DNA of 64,000 nt from Stenotrophomonas sp. SAU14A_NAIMI4_8. Its GTDB lineage: Bacteria > Pseudomonadota > Gammaproteobacteria > Xanthomonadales > Xanthomonadaceae. The position numbers were made by a program, and so were the translations under genes. Below are positions 1 through 8,331 of the stretch, piece by piece. Under the pieces are notes generated by a model, which ran no database searches, was not told where the DNA came from, and worked only from the letters and a program-made list of their open reading frames with translations. The DNA is taken from the NCBI RefSeq assembly GCF_003086695.1, contig NZ_CP025999.1, forward strand, positions 1,352,820 to 1,416,819, written 5' to 3'. Numbering within the stretch: position 1 is the stretch's first letter; every line of letters starts with the position of its first letter.

Positions 1-585
1 GTGCTGGGCTTCATGGGCATGACCCGTCGCCTGCAGAGCACCGTGAACCCGGCCTACGAGCCGCTGCTGCTGGTGGCTGCCGCAGGTGCCTTCATCGTGG
101 GTGCCGGCATCCTGTGCCAGATCATCCAGGTGGCTGTGTCGATCCGCGACCGCAAGAAGACCGCCGACCTGACCGGCGACCCGTGGGATGCCCGTACGCT
201 GGAGTGGGAAACCTCTTCGCCGCCGGCCTTCTACAACTTCGGCAGCCTGCCGGAAGTCACCGAGCTGGACGATTTCTGGGAGCGCAAGCAGCGTGGTGAA
301 GCCTGGCCGAAGCCGGCCAAGTACACTGACATCCACATGCCGCGCAACACCGGCACGGGTGTGGTCATCGGTGCCTTCAGCCTGGTGTTTGGCTTTGCGA
401 TGATCTGGCACATCTGGTGGCTGGCCATCGTCGGCTTCGTCGGCATGATCGCCACGTTCATCTACCGCACCTTCGACCAGGACGTGGACTACTGGGTCCC
501 GGCCGCCGAGGTGGAACGCATCGAGAACGAACACCGCAAGCACCTGGAAGCCCAGGGCCTGGTGAAGTCGGAGCTGAAGGCATGA
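1..585 (+). CDS. cyoB: Cytochrome bo3 ubiquinol oxidase subunit I, 3' end (partial)
   Basis: This is the last 194 codons of a heme-copper quinol oxidase subunit I, cut by the window edge; the frame is open from base 1, so no start is assigned. Visible are two late membrane helices (about codons 20-45 and 118-150 of the fragment) and the segment between them containing the cytoplasmic or periplasmic loop typical of the CyoB C-terminus. The heme and copper ligands lie upstream of the window. The stop overlaps the next gene by four bases (ATGA), as expected for a cyoABCD operon. The enzyme oxidises ubiquinol and reduces oxygen at the inner membrane while pumping protons. Identity rests on the fragment plus the two following genes. 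Confidence 0.93.
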   Translation: MLGFMGMTRRLQSTVNPAYEPLLLVAAAGAFIVGAGILCQIIQVAVSIRDRKKTADLTGDPWDARTLEWETSSPPAFYNFGSLPEVTELDDFWERKQRGEAWPKPAKYTDIHMPRNTGTGVVIGAFSLVFGFAMIWHIWWLAIVGFVGMIATFIYRTFDQDVDYWVPAAEVERIENEHRKHLEAQGLVKSELKA

Positions 586-1220
586 GCACCAATACCTCGA
601 CCCTGAGCCACGGGCACGCCGCGCATGCGGCGGCCCATGGCCATGACGACCACGAGCACCACGACACCGGCGGCAACACCGTCTTCGGTTTCTGGGTGTA
701 CCTGATGAGCGACTGCCTCATCTTCGCCTCGCTGTTTGCCACCTACGTGGTGCTGGTGGGCGGAAATGACGGCGGCCCGACCCCGAAGGATCTGTTCGAG
801 CTGCCGTTCGTGGCGTGGGAAACCGCGCTGCTGCTGACCTCGTCGCTGACCTTCGGCCTGGGCATGATTGCCATGCACCGCAAGCAGGTGGGCCAGATGT
901 ACCTGTGGCTGGCCATCACCTGGCTGCTGGGCTTCGGCTTCATGTGCATGGAAGTGTGGGAGTTCAACCACCTGATCCACCAGGGCTACGGCCCTGACCG
1001 CAGTGCCTTCCTGTCGGCGTTCTTCGCCCTGGTCGGTACCCACGGTCTGCACGTGAGCGCCGGCCTGCTGTGGCTGGCGGTGATGTTCGTGCAGCTGAAG
1101 AAGTACGGCCTGACCCCGACCAACAAGACCCGCATGGCGTGCCTGAGCCTGTTCTGGCACTTCCTGGACCTGATCTGGATCGGCGTGTTCTCCGTCGTCT
1201 ACCTCAATGGAGCGCTGTAA
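582..1220 (+). CDS. cyoC: Cytochrome bo3 ubiquinol oxidase subunit III
   Basis: A 212-residue integral membrane protein of the cytochrome oxidase subunit III family, about the usual CyoC length. A His-rich cytoplasmic N-terminus (about residues 9-29, [18 protein letters not shown]) precedes five hydrophobic helices between about residue 35 and the C-terminus. The start ATG overlaps the cyoB stop (ATGA), which fixes the start and indicates translational coupling. Subunit III stabilises the proton-pumping core and has no redox centre. The stop TAA overlaps the cyoD start as TAATG. Confidence 0.95.
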   Translation: MSTNTSTLSHGHAAHAAAHGHDDHEHHDTGGNTVFGFWVYLMSDCLIFASLFATYVVLVGGNDGGPTPKDLFELPFVAWETALLLTSSLTFGLGMIAMHRKQVGQMYLWLAITWLLGFGFMCMEVWEFNHLIHQGYGPDRSAFLSAFFALVGTHGLHVSAGLLWLAVMFVQLKKYGLTPTNKTRMACLSLFWHFLDLIWIGVFSVVYLNGAL

Positions 1221-1561
1221 TGGCACATGACAACCATGCACACGACCACGGCACCGGCGGCGAAAGCCACGGCAGCGTGAAGTCGTACCTGATCGGCTTC
1301 GTGCTGGCGGTGGTGCTGACCGTCATCCCGTTCTGGGTGGTGATGTCGGGCGACTTCTCGCGCACCGTAAGCGGTGTGGTGATCGCGGTTTCCGCGGTGC
1401 TGCAGATGCTGGTGCACCTGGTGTTCTTCCTGCACCTGGACCGTTCTTCGGAAAGCCGCTGGAACGTCAACGCTGCTGCCTTCACCGTGGTGGTGATCGG
1501 CATCATCGTGGCCGGTACCCTGTGGGTCATGCACAACATGAACGTGCACATGATGCACTGA
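1220..1561 (+). CDS. cyoD: Cytochrome bo3 ubiquinol oxidase subunit IV
   Basis: A 113-residue protein with a His-rich N-terminus ([11 protein letters not shown]) and three hydrophobic helices (about residues 23-44, 50-72 and 82-103), matching the size and topology of CyoD. It begins inside the cyoC stop codon (TAATG) and is followed 26 bases later by a rho-independent terminator, so it closes the operon here. No cyoE (heme O synthase) follows, so that gene must be elsewhere. CyoD assists assembly of subunit I; it carries no cofactor. Confidence 0.94.
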   Translation: MAHDNHAHDHGTGGESHGSVKSYLIGFVLAVVLTVIPFWVVMSGDFSRTVSGVVIAVSAVLQMLVHLVFFLHLDRSSESRWNVNAAAFTVVVIGIIVAGTLWVMHNMNVHMMH

Positions 1562-1587
1562 CGTCTTCGCGACGTTGCCACAGACGA

Positions 1588-1615
1588 AAAGGCCGCCCTT
1601 CGGGGCGGCCTTTTT
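1588..1615 (+). terminator. Rho-independent terminator of the cyo operon
   Basis: The stem AAGGCCGCCC / GGGGCGGCCTT with a short TTC-type loop is followed by five T residues. It lies 26 bases after the cyoD stop. Confidence 0.9.
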
Positions 1616-1643
1616 CGTTGGCGGCGGGGAAGGGGGCGCTCGA

Positions 1644-2374
1644 GCGCTCGTGGATGGGTAGCGCCGGGCCATGCCCGGCGGGTAGATCCACGCCATGCGT
1701 GGATGGCGGCGCGCGCGATGCATCCGGCAGTAGATCCACGCCATGCGTGGATGGCGGCGAGCGCAATGCATCCGGGGTCAGAGCCCTTGCCTGCGGCAAG
1801 GGATCCGACCCCGCCGGCCGCGCCGCTCCTGCGCTCGTGGATGGGGTAGCGCCGGGCCATGCCCGGCGGGTAGATCCACGCCATGCGTGGATGGCGGCGC
1901 GCGCGATGCAGATGGGGTCAGAGCCCTTGCCCGCGGCAAGGGATCCGACCCCGCCGTTCGCGCCGCTCGTGCGCTCGTGGATGGGGTAGCGCCGGGCCAT
2001 GCCCGGCGGGTAGATCCATGCCATGGGTGGATGGCGGCGCGCGCGATGCAGATGGGGTCAGAGCCCTTGCCTGCGGCAAGGGATCCGACCCCGCCGTTCG
2101 CGCCGCTCGTGCGCTCGTGGATGGGGTAGCGCCGGGCCATGCCCGGCGGGTAGATCCATGCCATGCGTGGATGGCGGCGCGCGCAATGCAGATGGGGTCA
2201 GAGCCCTTGCCTGTGGCAAGGGATCCGACCCCGCCGTTCGCGCCGCTCGTGCGCTCGTGGATGGGGTAGCGCCGGGCCATGCCCGGCGGGTAGATCCATG
2301 CCATGCGTGGATGGCGGCGCGCGCAATGCAGATGGGGTCAGAGCCCTTGCCTGTGGCAAGGGATCCGACCCCGC
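1644..2374. repeat. Tandem array of 140-bp composite palindromic (SMAG/REP) units
   Basis: Five head-to-tail units start at 1644, 1831, 1971, 2111 and 2251. Four steps are exactly 140 bp; the first unit is 187 bp because its middle module is duplicated, and the last is truncated at 2374. Each unit carries three inverted-repeat modules: one starting GTAGCGCCGGGC, one starting GTAGATCCA with an ATGG core, and one starting GTCAGAGCCCTTGCC that closes with ATCCGACCCC. All three module types also occur as singletons elsewhere in the window, so the array is a cassette of otherwise dispersed palindromes amplified together. It fills the gap between the cyo terminator and the stop of the c-di-GMP gene, ending five bases short of that stop codon. 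Short open frames inside it are repeat artefacts. Confidence 0.92.
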
Positions 2375-2379
2375 GCGGT

Positions 2380-4437
2380 TCAACCCACCTTGCGCAGGAA
2401 CTCGTCGGCGGCCATCGGCCTGCCCAGGTGGTACCCCTGCAGCTGGTCGCAGCCCAGTCCGCTCAGGTAATCCTGCTGTTCCTTGGTCTCCACGCCCTCG
2501 GCCACCACCTGCAGCTGCAGCGAACGGCCCAGCGCCACGATGGACGACACGATGGCCGCGTCTTCGGCGTTCTGTTCCAGCTCGCGCACGAATGCACGAT
2601 CGATCTTCAGCTCGGTGGCCGGCATGCGCTTCAGATACAACAGGCTGGAATAGCCGGTGCCGAAATCATCAATGGCGATATGCACGCCCATTGCGGTCAG
2701 GTCGTTCAGGATCACCAGGCTGGCTTCCACGTCCTTCATCGCCGTGGTTTCGGTGATTTCCAGCGTCAGCCGCTCCGGCGCAATGCCGTGCCGCTGCAGC
2801 GCAGCGCGCACGCTGTCCAGCAACGCCGGCGAAGCGAACTGCAGCGGCGACAGGTTCACCGCCATGGTCCATTCGTGCTGGCCGGCATCGTGCCAGGCAC
2901 GCAGCTGCGCGCAGGCCTGGTCCAGCACCCAATCGCCAATGGGCAGGATCAATCCGCTGCGCTCGGCAATGGGAATGAACACGTCCGGGCTGAGCATGCC
3001 CAGTTCCGGGTGCTGCCAGCGCAGCAGCGCTTCGGCGCCCACCGCCGGGGTGCCGGCGGCCACGAACTTGGGCTGGTAGTGCAGCAGCAGTTCGCCGCGT
3101 TCGGTGGCACGGCGCAGGTCCTGCAGCAGGCGCAGCTGGCGGTTCGCGCTCACCTGCATGGACGGGGTAAAGAAGGTATAGCCGTTCCGGCCGCCTTCCT
3201 TGGTGTGGTACATCGCCGCGTCGGCATGGGCCATCAGCTCGCGTTCGCTGGTGGCATCGTCCGGGTACAGCGCAATGCCCAGGCTGGCGCTGACTTGCAG
3301 TTCGGCCGCATCGATCAGGAACGGTTCGGCCACGGCGGCAATGATGCGCTCGGCCACCACCACCGCGTCGTCGGGTTCGTCGATGGCCAGCACGATCACG
3401 AACTCATCGCCGCCCAGGCGGGCGAAAGTGTCCTGCGGGCGCAGCAGGGCGCTGACGCGCTGGCTCATCTTCACCAGCAGGCGGTCGCCCAGTTGGTGCC
3501 CGTAGGCATCGTTCACCGCCTTGAAGCCGTCCAGATCGCAGAACATGACCGCCAGCGCATGGCCGCGACGGCGCGCCTTTTCGATCGACTGCTCGATGCG
3601 GTCCTGCAGCAGCATGCGGTTGGGCAGCTGGGTAAGCGGGTCATGCAGGGCGGCCTGCAGCAGCTTGTCGTTGGCCTTTTCCAGTGATTCGGCCAGCAGG
3701 CCGGTGCGCACGCGCATCTGCCGGTCGAACAGCGAGGCCACCAGCGCAATGCCGATCACGCCCAGCGTGGTGACGATCACCAGCACCGCCAGCCAGTGCG
3801 ATTCAATGCCGCCGTCGATCACCGCGCCGCAGAGGCTGCCGGCCGGGAAGCTGGCGGCGGCCATGCCGGTGTAGTGCATGCCGACGATGGCCAGGCCCAT
3901 CACCGCCGATGCGGCAATGCGCAGCGGCAGGGTGCGCTGGTCTTCGCGGCGCAGGCGGAAGGCGATCCACAGCGCGGCGGTGCAGGCGCCGATGGCCACG
4001 GCGATGGACAGCGCGAACCACAGCGGGTCGTAGTCGATGCCCGGCTGCATGCGCATGGCACCCATGCCCAGGTAATGCATGGTGGCCACGCCCAGGCCCA
4101 TCAGGGTGCCACCGGCCAGCAGGCGCCGACGCGGCAGTTCCGGGCGCGAAACCAGCCACAGCGCATAGGCCGACGCGGCAATGGACACCGCCAGCGAGTA
4201 CAGGGTAATGCCCAGGTCGAAGCCGATCGGAATCGGCAGCTTGAAGGCCAGCATGCCGATGAAATGCATCGACCAGATGCCCAGCCCCATGGCCGATGCG
4301 CCGCCGATCAGCCACCAGCGGGCCACCCGGCCCTGTGCGGTGGCCAGGCGGCCGGCCATGTCCAGGGCGGTGTACGAAGCGAGAATGGCCACCAACAGCG
4401 AGAAAGCAACCAGGCTCTGGCTGTAAGTGCCAGTCAT
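2380..4437 (-). CDS. MHYT sensor - GGDEF - EAL cyclic di-GMP protein
   Basis: A 685-residue membrane protein. About residues 1-240 form the seven-helix MHYT sensor with three MH-containing helix ends (MHFIGM, MHYLGM, MHYTGM), a unit proposed to bind copper and sense O2, CO or NO. A GGDEF domain follows (about 265-420) with intact GGDEF and an RPQD inhibitory I-site just before it. The C-terminal EAL domain (about 435-685) keeps EALLRW, NLSPLQF and DDFGTGYSSL. Both synthesis and breakdown of c-di-GMP are therefore possible; which dominates cannot be read from sequence. The layout resembles Pseudomonas MucR. I prefer the ATG at 4437 (MTGTYSQ) because AAGGA stands a few bases upstream; a longer frame opens at 4473 without a ribosome site. 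It is monocistronic, divergent from radA. Confidence 0.9.
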   Translation of the reverse strand: MTGTYSQSLVAFSLLVAILASYTALDMAGRLATAQGRVARWWLIGGASAMGLGIWSMHFIGMLAFKLPIPIGFDLGITLYSLAVSIAASAYALWLVSRPELPRRRLLAGGTLMGLGVATMHYLGMGAMRMQPGIDYDPLWFALSIAVAIGACTAALWIAFRLRREDQRTLPLRIAASAVMGLAIVGMHYTGMAAASFPAGSLCGAVIDGGIESHWLAVLVIVTTLGVIGIALVASLFDRQMRVRTGLLAESLEKANDKLLQAALHDPLTQLPNRMLLQDRIEQSIEKARRRGHALAVMFCDLDGFKAVNDAYGHQLGDRLLVKMSQRVSALLRPQDTFARLGGDEFVIVLAIDEPDDAVVVAERIIAAVAEPFLIDAAELQVSASLGIALYPDDATSERELMAHADAAMYHTKEGGRNGYTFFTPSMQVSANRQLRLLQDLRRATERGELLLHYQPKFVAAGTPAVGAEALLRWQHPELGMLSPDVFIPIAERSGLILPIGDWVLDQACAQLRAWHDAGQHEWTMAVNLSPLQFASPALLDSVRAALQRHGIAPERLTLEITETTAMKDVEASLVILNDLTAMGVHIAIDDFGTGYSSLLYLKRMPATELKIDRAFVRELEQNAEDAAIVSSIVALGRSLQLQVVAEGVETKEQQDYLSGLGCDQLQGYHLGRPMAADEFLRKVG

Positions 4438-4641
4438 TGCGGGTCCTTCAGGGAAAGCGGGGAGGGCAGGCATGAAGCCGCGAACTATAGCGGCGGCAGG
4501 GGGCTGAACCTTAGCAGTTAAAAAGTGTGATGTTCATCTCGTATTTGGAGATGTGTAGGCGGGGTGTGCCGGGCGGCCTGTCGCAGCGCCTGCGACCGCG
4601 CTCGGCTATCCTCCTTCACCGTTCACCACGCAGGATTTCCG

Positions 4642-6018
4642 ATGGCCAAGGCCCGCACCGCTTACGTCTGCAACGAATGCGGCGCCGATTCCAGCAAATG
4701 GCAAGGCCAGTGCCCGGAATGCGGGGCGTGGAACTCGATGTCGGAAATCGTGCTGGAAAGCGCCGCAGCGGCGAAGGCCCCCGCATCCCGGCGCAATGGC
4801 TGGGTGGGCAAGATCGATCCGCCGAAGATCACCGCGCTGAAGGACGTGCAGCAGACCGAGCACCGCCGGGTCAGCACTGGCATTGGCGAGTTCGACCGCG
4901 TGCTGGGCGGCGGCCTGGTGGAGGGCGCGGTGGTGCTGGTCGGTGGCGACCCGGGCATCGGCAAGTCGACCCTGCTGCTGCAGGCGGTGGCGAAGATGGC
5001 CGCCGAACTGCCGGTGCTGTACGTGACCGGTGAGGAATCGCTGGCGCAGGTAGCCGGCCGCGCGCACCGGCTGGAGCTGCCGCTGGATGGCGTGAATGCC
5101 TTGGCCGAGACGGGCGTCGAGTCGATCATGCAGCACGCCAGCAAGGCCGGCCCGCGCCTGATCGTGGCCGATTCGGTGCAGACCCTGTGGACCGAAACCC
5201 TGACCGCCGCACCGGGGTCGGTCAGCCAGGTGCGCGAGAGCGCGGCGCGGCTGGTGCGCTTTGCCAAGGAAACCGGCACCGCCGTGTTCCTGGTCGGCCA
5301 CGTGACCAAGGAAGGCGGCATTGCCGGCCCGCGCGTGCTGGAACACATGGTCGATGCGGTGCTGTATTTCGAAGGCGAAAGCGGCAGTCGCTTCCGCCTG
5401 CTGCGTGCGTTCAAGAACCGCTTCGGCGCGGTGAACGAACTGGGCGTGTTCGCCATGGGCGACAAGGGCCTGAAGGAAGTGTCCAACCCGTCGGCCATCT
5501 TCCTGTCCGGCAGCAGCGCGCACCAGCCGGGCAGCTGCGTGATGGTCACCCGCGAGGGCACCCGCCCGCTGCTGGTGGAAGTGCAGGCGCTGGTGGATGC
5601 CTCGCCGCTGTCCAACCCGCGTCGCGTGGCCGTGGGCCTGGAGCAGAACCGCCTGGCCATGTTGCTGGCGGTGCTGCACCGCCATGGCGGGGTGCTGGTG
5701 GGCGACCAGGACGTGTTCGTGAACGTTGTCGGTGGCATTCGCGTGCAGGAGACCGCCGCCGACCTGCCGGTGCTGCTGGCGGTGCTGTCGTCGCTGCAGG
5801 ACCGGCCGCTGGCGGAAAAGACCATTGCCTTCGGCGAAGTAGGGCTGTCGGGTGAGATCCGCCCGGTGCCCAACGGCGAAGACCGCCTGCGCGAAGCGGC
5901 CACCCATGGTTTCAAGCGCGCCATCGTGCCCAAGGCCAACGCGCCGAAGGGCGGCAGCGTGAAGGGCATGGAAGTGATTGCCGTGGAGCGGCTGTCCGAA
6001 GCGATCGACGCGGCGTGA
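4642..6018 (+). CDS. radA: DNA repair protein RadA
   Basis: A 458-residue RecA-like branch-migration helicase acting in recombinational repair. The N-terminal C4 zinc finger has Cys10, Cys13, Cys24 and Cys27. Walker A (GDPGIGKST) is at about 102-110, the RadA-specific KNRFG motif at about 258-262, and a Lon-protease-like C-terminal domain (about 290-458) completes the protein. Length matches the family. The start ATG is followed by AKARTAYVCNECG as in other RadA proteins, with AGGA 7-10 bases upstream. It is divergent from the c-di-GMP gene and followed by a repeat-filled gap. Confidence 0.96.
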   Translation: MAKARTAYVCNECGADSSKWQGQCPECGAWNSMSEIVLESAAAAKAPASRRNGWVGKIDPPKITALKDVQQTEHRRVSTGIGEFDRVLGGGLVEGAVVLVGGDPGIGKSTLLLQAVAKMAAELPVLYVTGEESLAQVAGRAHRLELPLDGVNALAETGVESIMQHASKAGPRLIVADSVQTLWTETLTAAPGSVSQVRESAARLVRFAKETGTAVFLVGHVTKEGGIAGPRVLEHMVDAVLYFEGESGSRFRLLRAFKNRFGAVNELGVFAMGDKGLKEVSNPSAIFLSGSSAHQPGSCVMVTREGTRPLLVEVQALVDASPLSNPRRVAVGLEQNRLAMLLAVLHRHGGVLVGDQDVFVNVVGGIRVQETAADLPVLLAVLSSLQDRPLAEKTIAFGEVGLSGEIRPVPNGEDRLREAATHGFKRAIVPKANAPKGGSVKGMEVIAVERLSEAIDAA

Positions 6019-6026
6019 GGCATGCC

Positions 6027-6049
6027 GCCGGGCATGGCCCGGCGCTACC
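6027..6049. repeat. Single SMAG/REP palindrome after radA
   Basis: An inverted repeat with a GCCGGGC / GCCCGGC stem around ATG, ending in GCTACC, the complement of the GTAGC head. It lies 8 bases after the radA stop and could form a transcript-end hairpin. Confidence 0.8.
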
Positions 6050-6058
6050 GGCGGCCGC

Positions 6059-6191
6059 GCCGGGTTTGCCTTTGCCTGGATTGACGGGCCGCGATGCGCC
6101 GGGTTTGCCTTTGCCTGGACGGACGCGCCGCGATGCGGTGGGTTTGCCTTTGCCTGGATGGATGGGCCGCGATGCGCCGGGTTTTGCCTTT
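6059..6191. repeat. 39-bp direct repeats, 3.4 copies
   Basis: Direct repeats begin at 6059, 6098, 6137 and 6176 with an exact 39-base period. Each contains the core GGGTTTGCCTTTGCCTGGA followed by a CCGCGATG end. The fourth copy is cut after about 16 bases where a GTAG-headed palindrome begins at 6192. The unit is not itself an obvious palindrome, so it differs from the SMAG elements around it. Confidence 0.85.
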
Positions 6192-6293
6192 GTAGAGTCG
6201 AGCTTGCTCGACTGCCTTTCGCGTCGAGGCAAGAGCGTCGAGCAAGCTCGACTCTACCGGGGCTGGGGAGCAGTCGAGCAAGCTCGACTCTAC
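6192..6293. repeat. Cluster of three SMAG palindromes (GTCGAGC type)
   Basis: A forward copy GTAGAGTCGAGCTTGCTCGA starts at 6192, and two reverse-orientation copies (GTCGAGCAAGCTCGACTCTA) end at about 6258 and 6293. The forward and reverse copies can pair as one long hairpin. With the preceding repeats they fill the 405-base gap 6019-6423, in which I see no gene. Confidence 0.85.
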
Positions 6294-6423
6294 CGGGGCT
6301 GGTCCCCCGCCGGGGTGCGGAATCCAACGCCCGGCACAGCAACGGTCAGCGTGCCTGTGCTAGTTTCCCCGGCTCGACGATGGCGCCCCGTGACGCCTTG
6401 TGTGGCAAGGAGTAACCGATTAC

Positions 6424-8280
6424 ATGCAGGACCCGACGCTGACCACCCCCGCCGCCGAAATCCGCCGGGCCGGGGTCGATCTCAATGGACTGATGACGGT
6501 GCTGGGCAAGCACCTGTATTCCACCCCGATGGTGGCGCTGCGCGAGCTGGTGCAGAACGCGCACGATTCCATCATCCGCCGCCGCATTGAACAGACCGGT
6601 GGCGATCTGCCCTCGCGCATCGATGTGCAGGTCGATGCCGCCGCCGGCGTGCTGCGCATCGTCGATACCGGCGCCGGCCTGACCCGCCAGGAAATCCACG
6701 ATTACCTGGCCACGGTGGGCGTGGGTTACACCCGCGGCCTGCGCCAGGGCGGCGATGACCAGGACGGCCTGATCGGCATGTTCGGCCTGGGCTTCCTGTC
6801 GGCCTTCGTGCTGGCGCGGCGGGTGAGCGTGCGCACCACTTCGTACCAGACGCCGGACCTGGGCCACCTGTATGTGTCCAGCAACGCCGAGCAGTACACC
6901 GTGAGCGAAGTGCCGGCGCGTGCGGTCGGCACCGAAGTGGAGCTGGAGCTGCACCCGGACTTCCTGCCGCTGGCCAACGAGGCGCGGCTGTATGAAGTGC
7001 TGGGCCGCTACTGCGCGCTGCTGTCCGAACCGATCTTCATTGGCGCCGCTACCGAAGCGCTGAACCCCGAGCCGCCGCCGTGGCGCGCACAGGGCGATGT
7101 GGCCTTGCACCCAGTACAGGCGCGGCGCCAGGCGCTGCAGTTCGCCGCCCGCTTCGAACACGACTTCGAACCCATCGTGACCGTGCCGCTGCGCGCCGAT
7201 GCGGAAAGTGACGCCACTGGCCTGCTGTGGGTGCAGGATGGCGCCACCTACGGCACCAGCGACAACCGCAACCTGTCGGTGTTCGTGCGCGGCATGCTGC
7301 TGGACGACGATGCGCGCGACCTGCTGCCGCCGTGGGCCGGCTTCATCGGCGGGGTGATCGAATCGTCGCGGTTGACCCCCACCGCCAGCCGCGAGGACCT
7401 GCAGCGCGACGACCATTACCGCGCCGTGCAGCACGCGCTGCTGGAAGCGCTGATCGACGGTCTGGCCGATGTGGCGCGGCAGCAGCCGGAAGCCTGGCGC
7501 CGCGTGCTCAGCCGCCACAACGAGGCCCTGCTGGGCGCAGCGCTGTGCGACGACCGTCTGTTCGACCTGCTGCTGGAACACGTGCGCGTGCCGACCTCGC
7601 AGGGCGATCTGCCGGCCAGCGCGCTGCCGGCGCGCGGCGCGGTGCACGTGATCCTCGACAACGGCGGCGGCTTCGAAGAGATGCTGTTCCGTGCCATGGG
7701 CGTGCCGGTGGCACACGGCCATCGCTACGCGGTGGTGCCGTTCCTGCGCCGCTGGACCCAGGCCAAGGGCCTGCGCCTGGTGGAGCTGGGCACCGAACAG
7801 GGCAACCGCGCGCTGTTCCGCAGCGATGACAGCCTGGATGACACACAGTTGGCCTGGTTGCGCGAGCACCTGGGCGATGGCGAGCAGCTGCTGCCGGCGC
7901 GCTTCACCCCCGAGGCGCTGCCGGTGGTGGTGGTACCCGACCGCGAGGCGGAGCTGAAACAGCGCCTGGAAGACGATGAGAACGACAAGCGCGTGTCGAT
8001 GGCCGCGCTGCGCCTGGCGCGGCAGTTCACCGCGCGCATCGAAGCGCGCGCGCCGTCGCGCTTGTACGTGAACCTGGACAACCCGGCGGTGCAGGCGCTG
8101 CTGCAGGCGCAACGCGCCGGCCATGCGCAGGCGCCCGCCGCAGCACGCCTGCTGCGTTCGCTGAAGATCATCGTGTCCGCGCAGGGGCGCCCGCTGGCGC
8201 GCGATGCCAGCACAGCCACGCCCGATCTGAACGCCGCCTTCGCCGATATTGCCGGTGCCCTGCAGCAGATGCTGCGCTGA
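6424..8280 (+). CDS. Hsp90-family GHKL ATPase (not canonical HtpG)
   Basis: A 618-residue protein with an N-terminal Hsp90 ATP-binding fold: RELVQNAHDS (Glu41, Asn45, Asp48), DTGAG at 81-85, and GMFGLGFLSAF at about 118-128 forming the ATP lid and G2 box. A middle domain follows, with SREDLQ at about 322, the equivalent of the Hsp90 SREMLQ segment containing the catalytic Arg. The C-terminal part (about 430-618) is weakly like Hsp90 dimerisation regions and does not end in MEEVD. It fits the group annotated simply as 'HSP90 family protein', separate from HtpG. The ATG at 6424 has AAGGAG 11 bases upstream; a GTG at 6400 is a less likely start. It probably forms an operon with the next gene 51 bases downstream. 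The client is unknown. Confidence 0.85.
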   Translation: MQDPTLTTPAAEIRRAGVDLNGLMTVLGKHLYSTPMVALRELVQNAHDSIIRRRIEQTGGDLPSRIDVQVDAAAGVLRIVDTGAGLTRQEIHDYLATVGVGYTRGLRQGGDDQDGLIGMFGLGFLSAFVLARRVSVRTTSYQTPDLGHLYVSSNAEQYTVSEVPARAVGTEVELELHPDFLPLANEARLYEVLGRYCALLSEPIFIGAATEALNPEPPPWRAQGDVALHPVQARRQALQFAARFEHDFEPIVTVPLRADAESDATGLLWVQDGATYGTSDNRNLSVFVRGMLLDDDARDLLPPWAGFIGGVIESSRLTPTASREDLQRDDHYRAVQHALLEALIDGLADVARQQPEAWRRVLSRHNEALLGAALCDDRLFDLLLEHVRVPTSQGDLPASALPARGAVHVILDNGGGFEEMLFRAMGVPVAHGHRYAVVPFLRRWTQAKGLRLVELGTEQGNRALFRSDDSLDDTQLAWLREHLGDGEQLLPARFTPEALPVVVVPDREAELKQRLEDDENDKRVSMAALRLARQFTARIEARAPSRLYVNLDNPAVQALLQAQRAGHAQAPAAARLLRSLKIIVSAQGRPLARDASTATPDLNAAFADIAGALQQMLR

Positions 8281-8331
8281 GTACCGCTCACTTTCTCATC
8301 CAGCCTTCGCTAGACAGGAGACTTGCACATC

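Noticed and set aside
1743..2304. Several near-identical 128-codon frames on both strands
   Set aside because: They are the same repeat read in several frames; positions shift by exactly 140 bases and none has a ribosome site.
1644..2374. CRISPR array
   Set aside because: Units are 140 bp with no unique spacers and no cas genes; they are repeated whole.
2023..3687. 554-codon open frame on the plus strand through the repeat array and into the c-di-GMP gene
   Set aside because: It starts inside the 140-bp repeats and then reads the opposite strand of the GGDEF/EAL domains; no protein character, caused by high GC codon bias.
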